From NCBI GenBank assembly GCA_910576655.1, contig CAJTJC010000009.1, positions 13,976 through 77,975 on the forward strand: a stretch of DNA of 64,000 bases, in the 5' to 3' direction. Below, one piece after another: positions 53,016 through 61,710 of the stretch. The notes beneath the pieces are model-generated. The model was not told where the DNA came from and ran no database searches. It saw only the letters and a list, made by a program, of their open reading frames with translations. Every line of letters begins with the position of its first letter. Position 1 is the stretch's first letter. This stretch comes from an uncultured Christensenella sp. Its GTDB lineage: Bacteria > Bacillota > Clostridia > Christensenellales > Borkfalkiaceae. The position numbers and the translations under genes were made by a program.

Positions 53016-55805
53016 ATGTTAAGATTAACCGACATCAAGAAAGACTACCCCGTAGCGGACGGCTACGTTAACGCGCTTAAAGGCGTAAGCATAAGCTTCC
53101 GCAAAAACGAGTTCGTTTCCATACTCGGCGCTTCGGGCTGCGGAAAAACCACGCTTTTGAATATAATAGGCGGGCTCGACAAATACACCTCGGGCGACCT
53201 GATTATAAACGGCGTAAGCACCAAAAAGTTCGGCGACAAGGACTGGGACACGTACCGCAACCATTCGATAGGCTTTATATTTCAAAGCTATCACCTCATA
53301 CCCCACCAAAGCGTTTTGCAGAACGTCGAGCTTGCGCTGACAATTTCGGGCATAAGCAAGGAAGAGAGGCGCAAACGCGCCGTTGAGGCGCTCGACAAGG
53401 TGGGGCTTAAAGACAGAATACATAACAAGCCCAACCAGCTTTCGGGCGGTCAGGCGCAGAGGGTTGCAATAGCCCGCGCGCTGATTAACGACCCCGAAAT
53501 CGTTCTCGCGGACGAGCCGACGGGCGCGCTCGACTCGGTTACCAGCGTGCAGATAATGGAGCTACTCAAGGAAATTTCCAAAGACAGACTCGTTATAATG
53601 GTTACGCACAATCCCGAGCTTGCCGAGCAGTATTCCACGCGTATAATCCGCTTGAAGGACGGCGAGGTGATTGACGACAGCAAGCCCTATTCCGCAGAGG
53701 AAGAAATTGCCGAAACCTCGCAGAAAGAGGAACCGAAAGTCAACAAAGGCAAAAAGAAGTCCTCTATGTCGGTGGGTATGGCGTTTATGCTGTCCCTTAA
53801 AAATCTGCTGTCTAAGTTCAAGCGCACGACTATGGTCGCGTTTGCGGGCAGTATCGGCATAATCGGCGTTTCAATGGTGCTTGCAATTTCCGCGGGCGTA
53901 AGCGGGTATATCGACGAAATGCAAAACGATATGCTTTCGGGCTATCCTCTTACCGTAACCGAAACCGCGCTCGACTTCGAGGCGCTTATGGATATGTCCG
54001 CCGACGAGAAGATAGATATAACCAAGCTGAAGGACGGCAAAATTTACGTCGATTCCCTTCTCGAAACCCTTATGCGCCGCGGCAAGTCGTTTACGACCAA
54101 CAAAATTGACGACAGGTACATTTCCTACGTCGACGCAATGCCCAAAGAGTACTACAACGCATTGCAGTACGGCTACGGCTTCAACGTCGCAAACAATATA
54201 TTTACCGACTTTACGGTTTCGGGCAACGGCAACGTTCCCGAGGATTTGGACGTAAGCGGCAACTATTCTGTAACGGCAGTAAGACAAATTTACACGTCTA
54301 TTTTGAAAACCGAGCCCGACTACGCGGACTACGCTTCAATGATTGCGACTATGGGCTCGTTCAGGGAAATTCCCGACAATTACTCGTACGTGCTTTCGCA
54401 GTACGATATAGTAGCCGCCGAAAACGGCAAAACCGAAAACCTTACCGAAAGCGAGCTGAAAGAGATTTTCGAAAGCAAGGACAGTCTTATTCTGGTCGCC
54501 AACGACAGACAGGTTACCGATTTGAGCCTCGGTCAGTTCGGCTATCTCACGCAGGAGGAATTTTTGGACTTCGCGTACAAGGCGCTTGTCGAGAACGATA
54601 TGGACGACAGCGGCAACTACGACGAGGACCTTATAAAGGACGTTTTAGACGGTATAGATTACGACTTTTTCGTCGGCGAAAACGCAAAGACCTTCAAGTG
54701 GTATCCCAACGATACCGTTTATACGAGAACGAACAGCATGCTTCCCGAATACTCGTTGGGCGATATGACCGTTCCCGCGGTGTTTAAATACAATCATGAA
54801 AGCACCGGCTTTTCGCAGGAAGGCGCGTTCGATATGCGCGTAAAGGTAATTCTCAAAAAGAAGGACAGCATATCGTACGGCAGTTTAAGTTCCGGCTTGT
54901 ACTACACCAACGCGCTAACCGAGCACATGCTCGAAACCGCCGCGGAAAGCGACGTTGTAGATTACATATTGAAGTCCGAAAACCAGCAGCTTTTCTTCCT
55001 GCCGTATAACTACGAGTTCAACTATACCAAGGACGACGTGTACATCAAGGATAAGGCGACCGGCTACATAATGAACTTCGATACCGACATGATGACAATG
55101 ATGATGGGCGGCGGCAACACGTCGGACGACCCCTTTGCCCAAATTCACGTAACGGCGCGTATGCTCGGCGGAGACAGTCTGCCCAAGTCGGTAAAAGTCT
55201 ACCCCGTAGACTTCAAGGGCAAGGACGCGGTGACGGGCTACCTCGATAAGTGGAACGACGCGTGCAACGGCGACGGCAGCTTAATATATATAGCCGCGGA
55301 CGGAACCTCGGTCGAGTTGACTGACCTTACCGAAGCGGATATAGTAAAGTATAACGACGCGGTGGGACTTATAATTTTCATGGTCGACACCATGATTGAT
55401 ATGATAACGATTGCGCTTATTGCGTTTACCGCGCTTTCGCTCGTCGTGTCGACGGTAATGGTCGGAATTATAACCTACGTTTCGGTTGTAGAGCGCATAA
55501 AGGAAATAGGAATACTCCGCGCAGTCGGCGCAAGGAAAAAGGACATTAAACGCCTTTTCAACGCCGAAACCTTTATTATAGGCTTTGCGGCGGGTGTAGT
55601 TGGAATAGTGGTAACTTACCTGCTTTCGCTTGTTATAAACGTAATAGTAGGCGCTGTTGCGGGCGTCTATACCATTGCGGCTCTGCCCGTATGGCAGGCT
55701 TTGATTATGATTGCGGTCAGCGTAGTGCTCACGCTTATATCGGGACTTATACCCGCGGCAAGCGCAGCCAAGAAGGACCCCGTCGTCGCGCTGCGTACCG
55801 AATAA
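53016..55805 (+). CDS. MacB-like ABC transporter, ATPase fused to FtsX-type permease
   Basis: 929 residues. Residues 1-225 are the ATPase: Walker A GASGCGKTT, the Q-loop FQSYHLIP, signature LSGGQ and Walker B IVLADEPTGALDS. After a Lys/Glu linker, one membrane helix (about 270-295) precedes a large extracellular domain of about 480 residues. Three C-terminal helices with the FtsX motif (SVVERIKEIGILRAVGARKKDIKRLF) complete the permease. MacB-type transporters are mechanotransducers for peptides, antibiotics or lipoproteins. Monocistronic. Confidence 0.92.
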   Translation: MLRLTDIKKDYPVADGYVNALKGVSISFRKNEFVSILGASGCGKTTLLNIIGGLDKYTSGDLIINGVSTKKFGDKDWDTYRNHSIGFIFQSYHLIPHQSVLQNVELALTISGISKEERRKRAVEALDKVGLKDRIHNKPNQLSGGQAQRVAIARALINDPEIVLADEPTGALDSVTSVQIMELLKEISKDRLVIMVTHNPELAEQYSTRIIRLKDGEVIDDSKPYSAEEEIAETSQKEEPKVNKGKKKSSMSVGMAFMLSLKNLLSKFKRTTMVAFAGSIGIIGVSMVLAISAGVSGYIDEMQNDMLSGYPLTVTETALDFEALMDMSADEKIDITKLKDGKIYVDSLLETLMRRGKSFTTNKIDDRYISYVDAMPKEYYNALQYGYGFNVANNIFTDFTVSGNGNVPEDLDVSGNYSVTAVRQIYTSILKTEPDYADYASMIATMGSFREIPDNYSYVLSQYDIVAAENGKTENLTESELKEIFESKDSLILVANDRQVTDLSLGQFGYLTQEEFLDFAYKALVENDMDDSGNYDEDLIKDVLDGIDYDFFVGENAKTFKWYPNDTVYTRTNSMLPEYSLGDMTVPAVFKYNHESTGFSQEGAFDMRVKVILKKKDSISYGSLSSGLYYTNALTEHMLETAAESDVVDYILKSENQQLFFLPYNYEFNYTKDDVYIKDKATGYIMNFDTDMMTMMMGGGNTSDDPFAQIHVTARMLGGDSLPKSVKVYPVDFKGKDAVTGYLDKWNDACNGDGSLIYIAADGTSVELTDLTEADIVKYNDAVGLIIFMVDTMIDMITIALIAFTALSLVVSTVMVGIITYVSVVERIKEIGILRAVGARKKDIKRLFNAETFIIGFAAGVVGIVVTYLLSLVINVIVGAVAGVYTIAALPVWQALIMIAVSVVLTLISGLIPAASAAKKDPVVALRTE

Positions 55806-55836
55806 AACAAATAAGTAAAAACATACTGAAAATAAG

Positions 55837-55865
55837 TTGACATTGTAGCTTTAATTTAGTAAAAT
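55837..55865 (+). promoter_or_regulatory. Promoter of flavin lipoprotein cassette
   Basis: TTGACA (55837-55842), 17 bp, TAAAAT (55860-55865). A leader of about 38 nt with AGGAG before the ATG at 55910. Confidence 0.85.
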
Positions 55866-55909
55866 ACAGCAAGAATAAAGAATTAAATTTTTTTAGGAGA
55901 ATGCATTCA

Positions 55910-56707
55910 ATGAAAAAACTTCACAAATCATTAATCGCTATTGCATGTGCCGGAACGCTTTGCGCAGGTGTTGCTGCTCTTGCAGGCTGCGGTGAGACCG
56001 AGACCAAGGGCGAGGCTTACGGCCTTGTACACGGCGCTGGCTACGTCGGCTACGCTTCAATCACGGTTAAGGGCGACAAAATTACCGACGCAACCTTATC
56101 CGAGGTTTGCCTTCCCACCTACGTTCTCGCTGGCGACAGCGTAGCGGATGCGGACAAGGTATCCGATACCGTAATGGACCACGGTAGCGAAGTAACCAAA
56201 GTATTCTACAAGACGGTTTCGTACGGCGACGTAACCCTTACCTACGAAGCAGGTAAAGGCTATATGAACGGTACTACGTCTTTCGCGGATATGATGAAGG
56301 ACGAAGCTAAGGCAAAGGCTTACTACGATGCAGTTATGTCCAACAGCGTTTCCGTTACCATCGGTTCCGCTAAGAAGACCGACATTTTAAACAAGGCTGC
56401 TCTTTCCAAAGATGAAAACGGATATTGGACCCGTAAAGACAAGGACGGCAACGATTATTCGCGTTGGAAGATGAACCGCGACGCTACCGTTAACTACGTT
56501 AAAGAGCACGGCGTTGCTAACCTTACCAAGCTTGTAAAGTCTGAGGAAAAGGCTCCCGACGTTAAGGAAGACAAGGATGTTACCTACTGGATGGACGGTA
56601 CTATCAATACCGGCGCTACTTGGAGCGATTTCTACAAAGCAGACGCAAGCGGTTATCTGACCTATGCTCAGCTTTTTATCAACGCTCATGCGGCAGCAAC
56701 GAAATAA
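55910..56707 (+). CDS. FMN-binding-domain lipoprotein, first of two
   Basis: The ATG at 55910 is chosen because the AGGAG is too close to the ATG at 55901. The 265-residue product has a lipobox (LAGC). The mature part opens GLVHGAGYVGYASITVKGDKI, typical of FMN_bind. Near the C-terminus it has TINTGATWSDF, matching the [S/T]GAT flavinylation motif where ApbE attaches FMN to Thr. Between them is an insertion of about 120 residues. Likely an extracytoplasmic flavin electron carrier. Confidence 0.8.
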   Translation: MKKLHKSLIAIACAGTLCAGVAALAGCGETETKGEAYGLVHGAGYVGYASITVKGDKITDATLSEVCLPTYVLAGDSVADADKVSDTVMDHGSEVTKVFYKTVSYGDVTLTYEAGKGYMNGTTSFADMMKDEAKAKAYYDAVMSNSVSVTIGSAKKTDILNKAALSKDENGYWTRKDKDGNDYSRWKMNRDATVNYVKEHGVANLTKLVKSEEKAPDVKEDKDVTYWMDGTINTGATWSDFYKADASGYLTYAQLFINAHAAATK

Positions 56708-56780
56708 ATTGTAAATAATAGACATCCGCCTTGCGGTGTACTAAAATATTTATGAAATTAAATTTAAGGAGAATTTTTAA

Positions 56781-57269
56781 ATGAAAAAGATTTTCAAAGC
56801 ATTGGCAGTTTGCGCAGTTGCAGGAACTCTTTGCGCAGGCGTAGCGGCTTTTGCAGGTTGCGGAGACACCGCTAAGACTGTTGACGGCGAGTACAAGTAC
56901 GAAAATCCGTATAGTGCAGGAAGCTATTACGGCGTAAAAGTACACGTTACCGTTGAAGACAACAAAGTTACGAAAATTACCTTTGACGCCGATACGGATA
57001 ATATGCACAACGTTACCCCCAGCTGGGGCGCACACGACGTTACGGTTGCGGCTGTTGACAGCTACATTGCAAAGTTCATAGGCAAGACGGTTGACGAGGT
57101 TAAGGCTATGAATGTTGAAACGGATGAAAAAGGCGTTCCTAAGTCTGCAGATATAGTTTTCGATACGCTGACTTTTAAAGACAAGGACGGCAATGACGTT
57201 ACCACCGGCGCAACCCAGACTGCGGGCAGATTTATCCTTGCAATCCAGGATGCACTTAAAAACCTTTAA
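56781..57269 (+). CDS. FMN-binding-domain lipoprotein, second
   Basis: 162 residues, AAGGAG upstream. The signal peptide is nearly the same as that of the first lipoprotein (AGTLCAGVAAFAGC). A single compact FMN_bind domain starts YYGVKVHVTVEDNKVTKI and ends TTGATQTAGRFILAIQDAL, with the flavinylation motif TGAT. The ApbE gene follows. Probably a membrane-anchored flavoprotein in an extracellular electron-transfer chain. Confidence 0.87.
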   Translation: MKKIFKALAVCAVAGTLCAGVAAFAGCGDTAKTVDGEYKYENPYSAGSYYGVKVHVTVEDNKVTKITFDADTDNMHNVTPSWGAHDVTVAAVDSYIAKFIGKTVDEVKAMNVETDEKGVPKSADIVFDTLTFKDKDGNDVTTGATQTAGRFILAIQDALKNL

Positions 57270-57288
57270 TCGGATTTATTGATTATGT

Positions 57289-57319
57289 AAAACGCGCTCG
57301 TTTACGCGAGCGCGTTTTT
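57289..57319 (+). terminator. Terminator after second FMN lipoprotein
   Basis: AAAACGCGCTCG/CGAGCGCGTTTT stem with a 6-nt loop and T5. It separates the lipoproteins from the apbE promoter just downstream. Confidence 0.9.
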
Positions 57320-57321
57320 AT

Positions 57322-57350
57322 TTGCAATTTCACTTTTTTTAATATATAAT
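57322..57350 (+). promoter_or_regulatory. Leaderless-type promoter of apbE
   Basis: TTGCAA (57322-57327), 17 bp, TATAAT (57345-57350), 6 bp, ATG at 57357. No Shine-Dalgarno. Confidence 0.85.
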
Positions 57351-57356
57351 GAGACT

Positions 57357-58529
57357 ATGAAAAAGACGATAGCAGTATTTGGTGCGGTTCTGGCATCATT
57401 AACGATATTTTCGGGTTGCGGAAAAACGGAAGAATTTACAACCCAAGGCAAATATTTTTTTGCTATGAATGCAGAGGCGACTTTGGTTGTATCGGATATA
57501 TTCAATTCCGAAAAACAAAACCTGTTTACAAAACTTTGCGGCGATATTTCAAGCACTTTGAACGCGCTTGACGGTTCGCTGTCTTCAAACGATAAAAGTA
57601 ATTCAAGTATAAGCAGATTTAACGCTGCTAACGCGGGTGAAAAAGTGGAAATAGATTTAACGGCGTACGACGTTTTAACGCTTGCGAAAAGCGTTTACGA
57701 ACTTACCGAAGGCTACTATAACCCCGCAGTTTATTATAACGTACTGGCTTATGGCTTTAACGAAGCAACCGATATTGCAAAGCCGCCCGAACAAAGAATT
57801 CCCTCCGACGCGGTTATCGCAAAATATAACGCGCTGTCCCAAAGCTTTAACCAAATACAGCTTTCCAAGGAAGGGGACAAGTATTATGCCGTAAAGCCTG
57901 ACATCACCGTCGAAGCGGACGGCGTTACGTATTCTATGAAAATAGACCTCGGCGGAATAGGCAAGGGATACGCAGTTGACGAAATCAACAGGATTATTGA
58001 CAGCTACGGCTTTAAATACGGCTATCTGAGCTTCGGTACAAGCAGTATTCTTGTAAAGGAACACTATGTAAACGGTTCATATTCTCTCGGCTTTACAAAT
58101 CCGCGCGCCGACGCGCAAAGCAACATTTACGTCAGCACTTCGGTAAAAAGCGAATGTCTTTCCACCAGCGGAGATTACGAGCAGTTTTTTATATACGATT
58201 CCGACAATGACGGAGTAAAAGAGCGTTATTGCCACGTATTCGACCCTACGACGGGCAGACCCGTACAGACGGGTATAATGTCGGCAACTGTAATCGGCGG
58301 CAGCGCAGCGGAGGATGACGCGCTTACAACCGCGATTATGGCAATGGGCAAGGAAAAGGCTGTTGAGTTTATAAACGAAAAACTTTCCGCAAGAAAAGTG
58401 GTGTTCTGTTACGATAACAACGGAGAGTACGAGATTATAACCAATATTCCCGAAAGCGAAATAAAGATAATGCACGATAAGTTTGAAATTGTAAATACGG
58501 TTTCGGACGGAAAAATAGTTTTAGGTTAA
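57357..58529 (+). CDS. apbE: FAD:protein FMN transferase (ApbE), lipoprotein
   Basis: 390 residues with a lipobox (FSGC). ApbE landmarks are SSISRFNAANAGE, the central DLGGIGKGYAVDEI (flavin-binding GGxxKGYAxD), YLSFGTSSILV, CLSTSGDYEQFF and the C-terminal HVFDPTTGRPV with SATVIGGSAAEDDALTTAIMAMG. It transfers FMN from FAD to Thr in the GAT motif of target proteins; two such lipoproteins are encoded just upstream. NusG-II gene follows after one base. Confidence 0.95.
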   Translation: MKKTIAVFGAVLASLTIFSGCGKTEEFTTQGKYFFAMNAEATLVVSDIFNSEKQNLFTKLCGDISSTLNALDGSLSSNDKSNSSISRFNAANAGEKVEIDLTAYDVLTLAKSVYELTEGYYNPAVYYNVLAYGFNEATDIAKPPEQRIPSDAVIAKYNALSQSFNQIQLSKEGDKYYAVKPDITVEADGVTYSMKIDLGGIGKGYAVDEINRIIDSYGFKYGYLSFGTSSILVKEHYVNGSYSLGFTNPRADAQSNIYVSTSVKSECLSTSGDYEQFFIYDSDNDGVKERYCHVFDPTTGRPVQTGIMSATVIGGSAAEDDALTTAIMAMGKEKAVEFINEKLSARKVVFCYDNNGEYEIITNIPESEIKIMHDKFEIVNTVSDGKIVLG

Positions 58530-58530
58530 G

Positions 58531-59001
58531 ATGGCTTTAAAAAAGGTTGAACAGGTTAAAGCGGATAAAGGCTTTAAAATATGGGATTTAATTGTTTACG
58601 GCGCGATATTATTGATAGTGGTCGTGCTTTTTATTGCCATATTTGCCGTGAGGGACACAAGTCCGTTTAAAGGCGTCCGCGTAGTGCTTGCCAACGAGGT
58701 TGTTTACGAATACGACTTTGAAAACGGAAAACAGGTTAGCTGTAATTTTGACGTGGTGGAAATTACCGAAGACGATGAAAGTCATATAGACTTAAAGGTC
58801 AGGTACGGTGATGACGGATACAACTGCATCCGCATAAATAAAAGCGGTTCTGTTAAAATGACGGACGCCGATTGCGACAAGCGAGACTGCGTTTATTCAC
58901 CTGAGGTAAAGGACAATAACGGAGTTATCTACTGTTCGCCTCACCGTCTTAAAATTATTCCCTATGATTTCGACATGGATAACGGCAACATTATAATGTA
59001 A
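58531..59001 (+). CDS. NusG domain II membrane protein
   Basis: 156 residues with one N-terminal membrane segment (about residues 20-43) and an outward NusG_II-like beta domain. DCDKRDCVYSPEVKDNNGVI is followed by YCSPHRLKI, the conserved CxxxxC...CxPHxL pattern of this family. Such proteins regularly accompany ApbE and FMN-binding or Rnf genes; the exact role is unknown. Last chromosomal gene before the mobile element. Confidence 0.85.
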   Translation: MALKKVEQVKADKGFKIWDLIVYGAILLIVVVLFIAIFAVRDTSPFKGVRVVLANEVVYEYDFENGKQVSCNFDVVEITEDDESHIDLKVRYGDDGYNCIRINKSGSVKMTDADCDKRDCVYSPEVKDNNGVIYCSPHRLKIIPYDFDMDNGNIIM

Positions 59002-59049
59002 AAAACAACCCGACGAATGGGGCAGTGCTATAGGGATTATTAAGTTCCT

Positions 59050-59091
59050 AAGAGAGACGGTATAGCAGAAATGCTATGCCGTTTCTCTTTT
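59050..59091 (+). terminator. Terminator at chromosome/mobile-element junction
   Basis: An 18-bp stem (59050-59067 with 59072-59089) capped by a GAAA tetraloop, then T. It stops transcription from the ApbE/NusG-II unit. Its right arm also encodes the last codons of the recombinase on the minus strand. Confidence 0.85.
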
Positions 59092-60738
59092 GTCCTGCTC
59101 GGGTAATAGTATTTGTCCCACACCGTTGAAGTAAAGGTCTATCCGTTGCGTTCTTCGTCCGTTAATCTTTTCCGCTTGGAAAACAACTACTTTTTGCACG
59201 AACTCTCGTACAACTTCGGGCGTAAGTTCGGTTATCTCCGTATACTTTCTAACCGAGCGCATAAACCGCGTTACGTTGTCGGACTGTTCTTTCGCCTTGG
59301 ATAACTCTTGCCGTAAGAAGTAAGTACGCTCTTTGAGTTCCTGTTGTTCTTGCTCGTAAGATTGGCTCATCTTTACAAACCGTTCTTCGGTAAGGTTACC
59401 ACATACTTTGTCCTCATAAAGATTTTGTATAATGCGGTCAAGTGCTTGGATACGCTTATCGGCTTCTTCGAGCTCTCGAGTTTGGCTTTGCAGTTTCTTA
59501 CGCATTTCCTTTTCAGTCTCGTGCCGCACAATCTCCAAAAAATCTTGCTCACAGTCCTTTGCAAATGCAAGCACTCTTTGAAGGTTGGTTAATACAAAAT
59601 GCTCTACGGCTTCTACGGTAATCTGATGCGAAGTGCAGGTTGCCTTTTTCTTTTTACGATAAGACGAACAGTTGAAGTATTACTTTTGCTTCATAGTCGT
59701 GCAACGGCAAAGATACATCTTTTGTCCGCAGTCGGCACAATACACTAAACCCGAAAAGATACTCATTTCGCCCATATCGGTAGGACGGCGTTTTGCTTGC
59801 CTTATTCTCTGAACGGTATCGAAAGTGTCTTGGTCTATAATTGCTTCGTGCGTGTTCTTGAAGATTGCCCATTCTTCTTTCGGTAAGTCTATTTTCTTTT
59901 TGCTCTTATAAGACTTTTTCTTCGTCCGGAAGTTTACCGTGTGTCCGAGATAAGTAGGATTGGCAAGAATTTTATTTATACTTTGCGTTGCCCATATTTC
60001 GGGGAACTCTGTTTCTTGCGAAGTAATAGGTAAACCAACTCTGCGTTTGTAAATGGTCGGTGTTTCTCTACCGCGCTCGGTAAGTATCCTCGCTATTTGA
60101 GTTGGACCGTAACCTTGCATACAAAGCGAAAATATTTCCTTAACGACTTTTGCCGCTTCTTCGTCCACAAGCCATTGCTGTTTGTCGTGGTCGTCTTTCT
60201 TGTAACCGTATGGCGGTATAGTACAAAGATGTTTTCCCGACATTCCTTTTGCCCTAAATACAGCACGGATTTTCTTGCTTGTGTCCTTTGCGTACCACTC
60301 GTTAATGATGTTGCGGAAGGGAGTGAAGTCGTTATCAACCGCGCTTTCACTATCCACTTGGTCGTTGATAGCAATAAATCTTACGTTCGCTTCGGGGAAA
60401 GTAATATCCGTATAGAATCCGACTTTCAGATAATCTCTGCCGAGCCGCGACATATCTTTCACAATAATCGTTCTGACTTTTCCTTCGTTCACATCGTCCA
60501 TAAGCTGTTGGAAGTCGGGACGGTTGAAGTTTGTTCCCGAATACCCGTCGTCCACATAGAAACGCGGATTGGTAAAGCCGTGTTCCTGCGCGTACTTGCT
60601 TAATATAGCTTTTTGATTCTTGATACTGTTGCTATCGCCTTGAAGTTCGTCATCTCTTGAAAGGCGGCAGTACAAGGCGTCGATTTTATCACCTCCGTTA
60701 AAGTGATTATTATGTTGCATTGAAACTTGTGTATTCAT
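59074..60738 (-). pseudogene. Large serine recombinase interrupted by one in-frame TAA
   Basis: 555 codons in one frame from ATG 60738 to TAG 59074. They start with a resolvase domain (ALYCRLSRDDELQGDSNSIK, catalytic Ser; DGYSGTNFNRPDF; VKDMSRLGRDYLKVG), followed by the recombinase domain and a zinc beta-ribbon (CADCGQKMYLCRC). At codon 353 the frame reads MKQK-stop-YFNCSSYRK. The TAA at 59682-59680 lies inside the ribbon, where relatives usually have a sense codon (CAA would need one change). Downstream the coiled-coil and C-terminal domain are intact. AAGGAG precedes the start. Probably a recent inactivation. Confidence 0.9.
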
Positions 60739-60749
60739 TCCTTGTCTCC

Positions 60750-60902
60750 TTAGGAATACACCCTTTCAAGCGAGTCCTTGATGATTAGTCGTTTGAGCTT
60801 GTCAAACACATTATCTTTGGAATTGTCGCTGTCGTTTACCACAACGACGTATTCCGTTCCGTTATACGTTTCCGTATAAGTATAGAGTTGCTTTTTGATA
60901 AT
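60750..60902 (-). CDS. TnpW-like small protein without a standard start codon
   Basis: The frame runs from an ATT (60902) immediately after an in-frame TAA to a TAA at 60750, giving 50 residues. QLYTYTETYNGTEYVVVV and the ending VFDKLKRLIIKDS resemble the short TnpW-type proteins encoded just before large serine recombinases. AAGGGA lies 7 bp before the ATT. It is either translated from ATT, as infC is, or decayed. Confidence 0.5.
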   Translation of the reverse strand: MIKKQLYTYTETYNGTEYVVVVNDSDNSKDNVFDKLKRLIIKDSLERVYS

Positions 60903-60967
60903 TTAAGTCCCTTGTGGACGTCGAGATATCCGATTATTTTTCCTCGCTACCATCCATAAGGAAGAAG

Positions 60968-61234
60968 TTACTTTTTCTCCGATACGAAGAAATCGTCGTA
61001 GCCGTCCATAGTCTTGGCAAGAGAAGTATCCGTTTCCGCCGCTTCATCCATTAAAGCCTTAAACCCCGCTTCGATGAGTTGCACCTTGGTAAAACCGTAC
61101 TTCGCCAAGAACGCATTTATCTCTTCGGCATACTTACGAGGTACGCTCGTACCCCAAATCATATACTTAGCTTTTCTCTCTTCCTTATGCTTTTCTTCAT
61201 ACCGCTTGTCTTTAATAGACCTATCAGTTGCCAT
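60968..61234 (-). CDS. Ribbon-helix-helix-type small regulator of the element
   Basis: 88 residues with a Lys/Glu-rich N-terminus, then YMIWGTSVPRKYAEEINAFLAKYGFTKVQLIEAGFKAL. This is a beta strand plus two helices as in Arc/MetJ-type DNA-binding proteins of integrative elements. Start ATG 61234 with CGGAG upstream. Its promoter carries a 14-bp palindrome at the start point, suggesting autoregulation. Confidence 0.7.
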   Translation of the reverse strand: MATDRSIKDKRYEEKHKEERKAKYMIWGTSVPRKYAEEINAFLAKYGFTKVQLIEAGFKALMDEAAETDTSLAKTMDGYDDFFVSEKK

Positions 61235-61266
61235 TGTGCTTTTCTCCGTAGGGTAAATTTATCTAA

Positions 61267-61280
61267 TCGTATATATACGA
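61267..61280. promoter_or_regulatory. Palindromic operator TCGTATATATACGA
   Basis: A 14-bp perfect palindrome at the predicted transcription start of the RHH gene promoter, the usual place for an autorepressor operator. Confidence 0.6.
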
Positions 61281-61288
61281 CTGAATAT

Positions 61289-61317
61289 ATTTTACTCTAT
61301 GGGGAGTTGTTTGTCAA
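61289..61317 (-). promoter_or_regulatory. Promoter of RHH-recombinase unit
   Basis: On the minus strand: TTGACA (61317-61312), 17 bp, TAAAAT (61294-61289). The leader is about 48 nt with a Shine-Dalgarno. Confidence 0.8.
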
Positions 61318-61356
61318 GGGTTTATCCGCTCATAGTTGCACCTCCTTAAAATATCT

Positions 61357-61658
61357 CTCTACTTAACCAAGGACACTTTTCTTAAAAAGTTCGGGGTCTA
61401 ACGTAAAATTTCCTTTCACTTAACCAAGGACACTTATGGTCAAAAATATAGACGTGACGATAAAATTTCTTTCAAAAGTTTTTCCCTCTACTTAACCAAG
61501 CACACTTATCTTAAAAAGTTGACGGTCTGAACTCAAATTTCTTCAAATAATTTTTTATACTCCTCTATATATCCAAGGACAGTTTTTTACATTTCACAAC
61601 CGAAACTCCAAAATTTCTTTTTGTATGTCCTCATATAACCAAGCACACTTATATTCGA
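61357..61658 (+). repeat. Five-copy degenerate repeat array with core CCAAGGACA/CCAAGCACA
   Basis: The core CCAAGGACA or CCAAGCACA occurs at 61367, 61424, 61496, 61573 and 61639, all in one orientation, at intervals of 57, 72, 77 and 66 bp. Three copies share the longer ACTTAACCAAGNACACTT. Each interval also contains an AAAATTTC or AAATTTC block, and copies 1 and 3 are followed by CTTAAAAAGTT. There is no credible ORF here. Confidence 0.75.
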
Positions 61659-61710
61659 TTTTGCAACCAAAGCGGCAAAAATTATTTTGGGAATCTCTCC
61701 GAGATTGCAA

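Noticed and set aside
59680..59682. Programmed read-through or recoded TAA in the recombinase
   Set aside because: No SECIS, pyrrolysine or slippery signal is seen and the stop interrupts the zinc ribbon; simple nonsense mutation is more likely.
61320..61345. Strong ribosome site with a three-codon ORF (ATG AGC GGA TAA) on the minus strand
   Set aside because: It lies upstream of the RHH promoter and encodes only three residues; it could be a leader peptide or a remnant, but there is no further support.
61357..61658. Possible CRISPR array or type III toxin-antitoxin RNA repeats
   Set aside because: Repeat copies differ too much and spacing varies from 57 to 77 bp; no cas or ToxN-like gene is adjacent.
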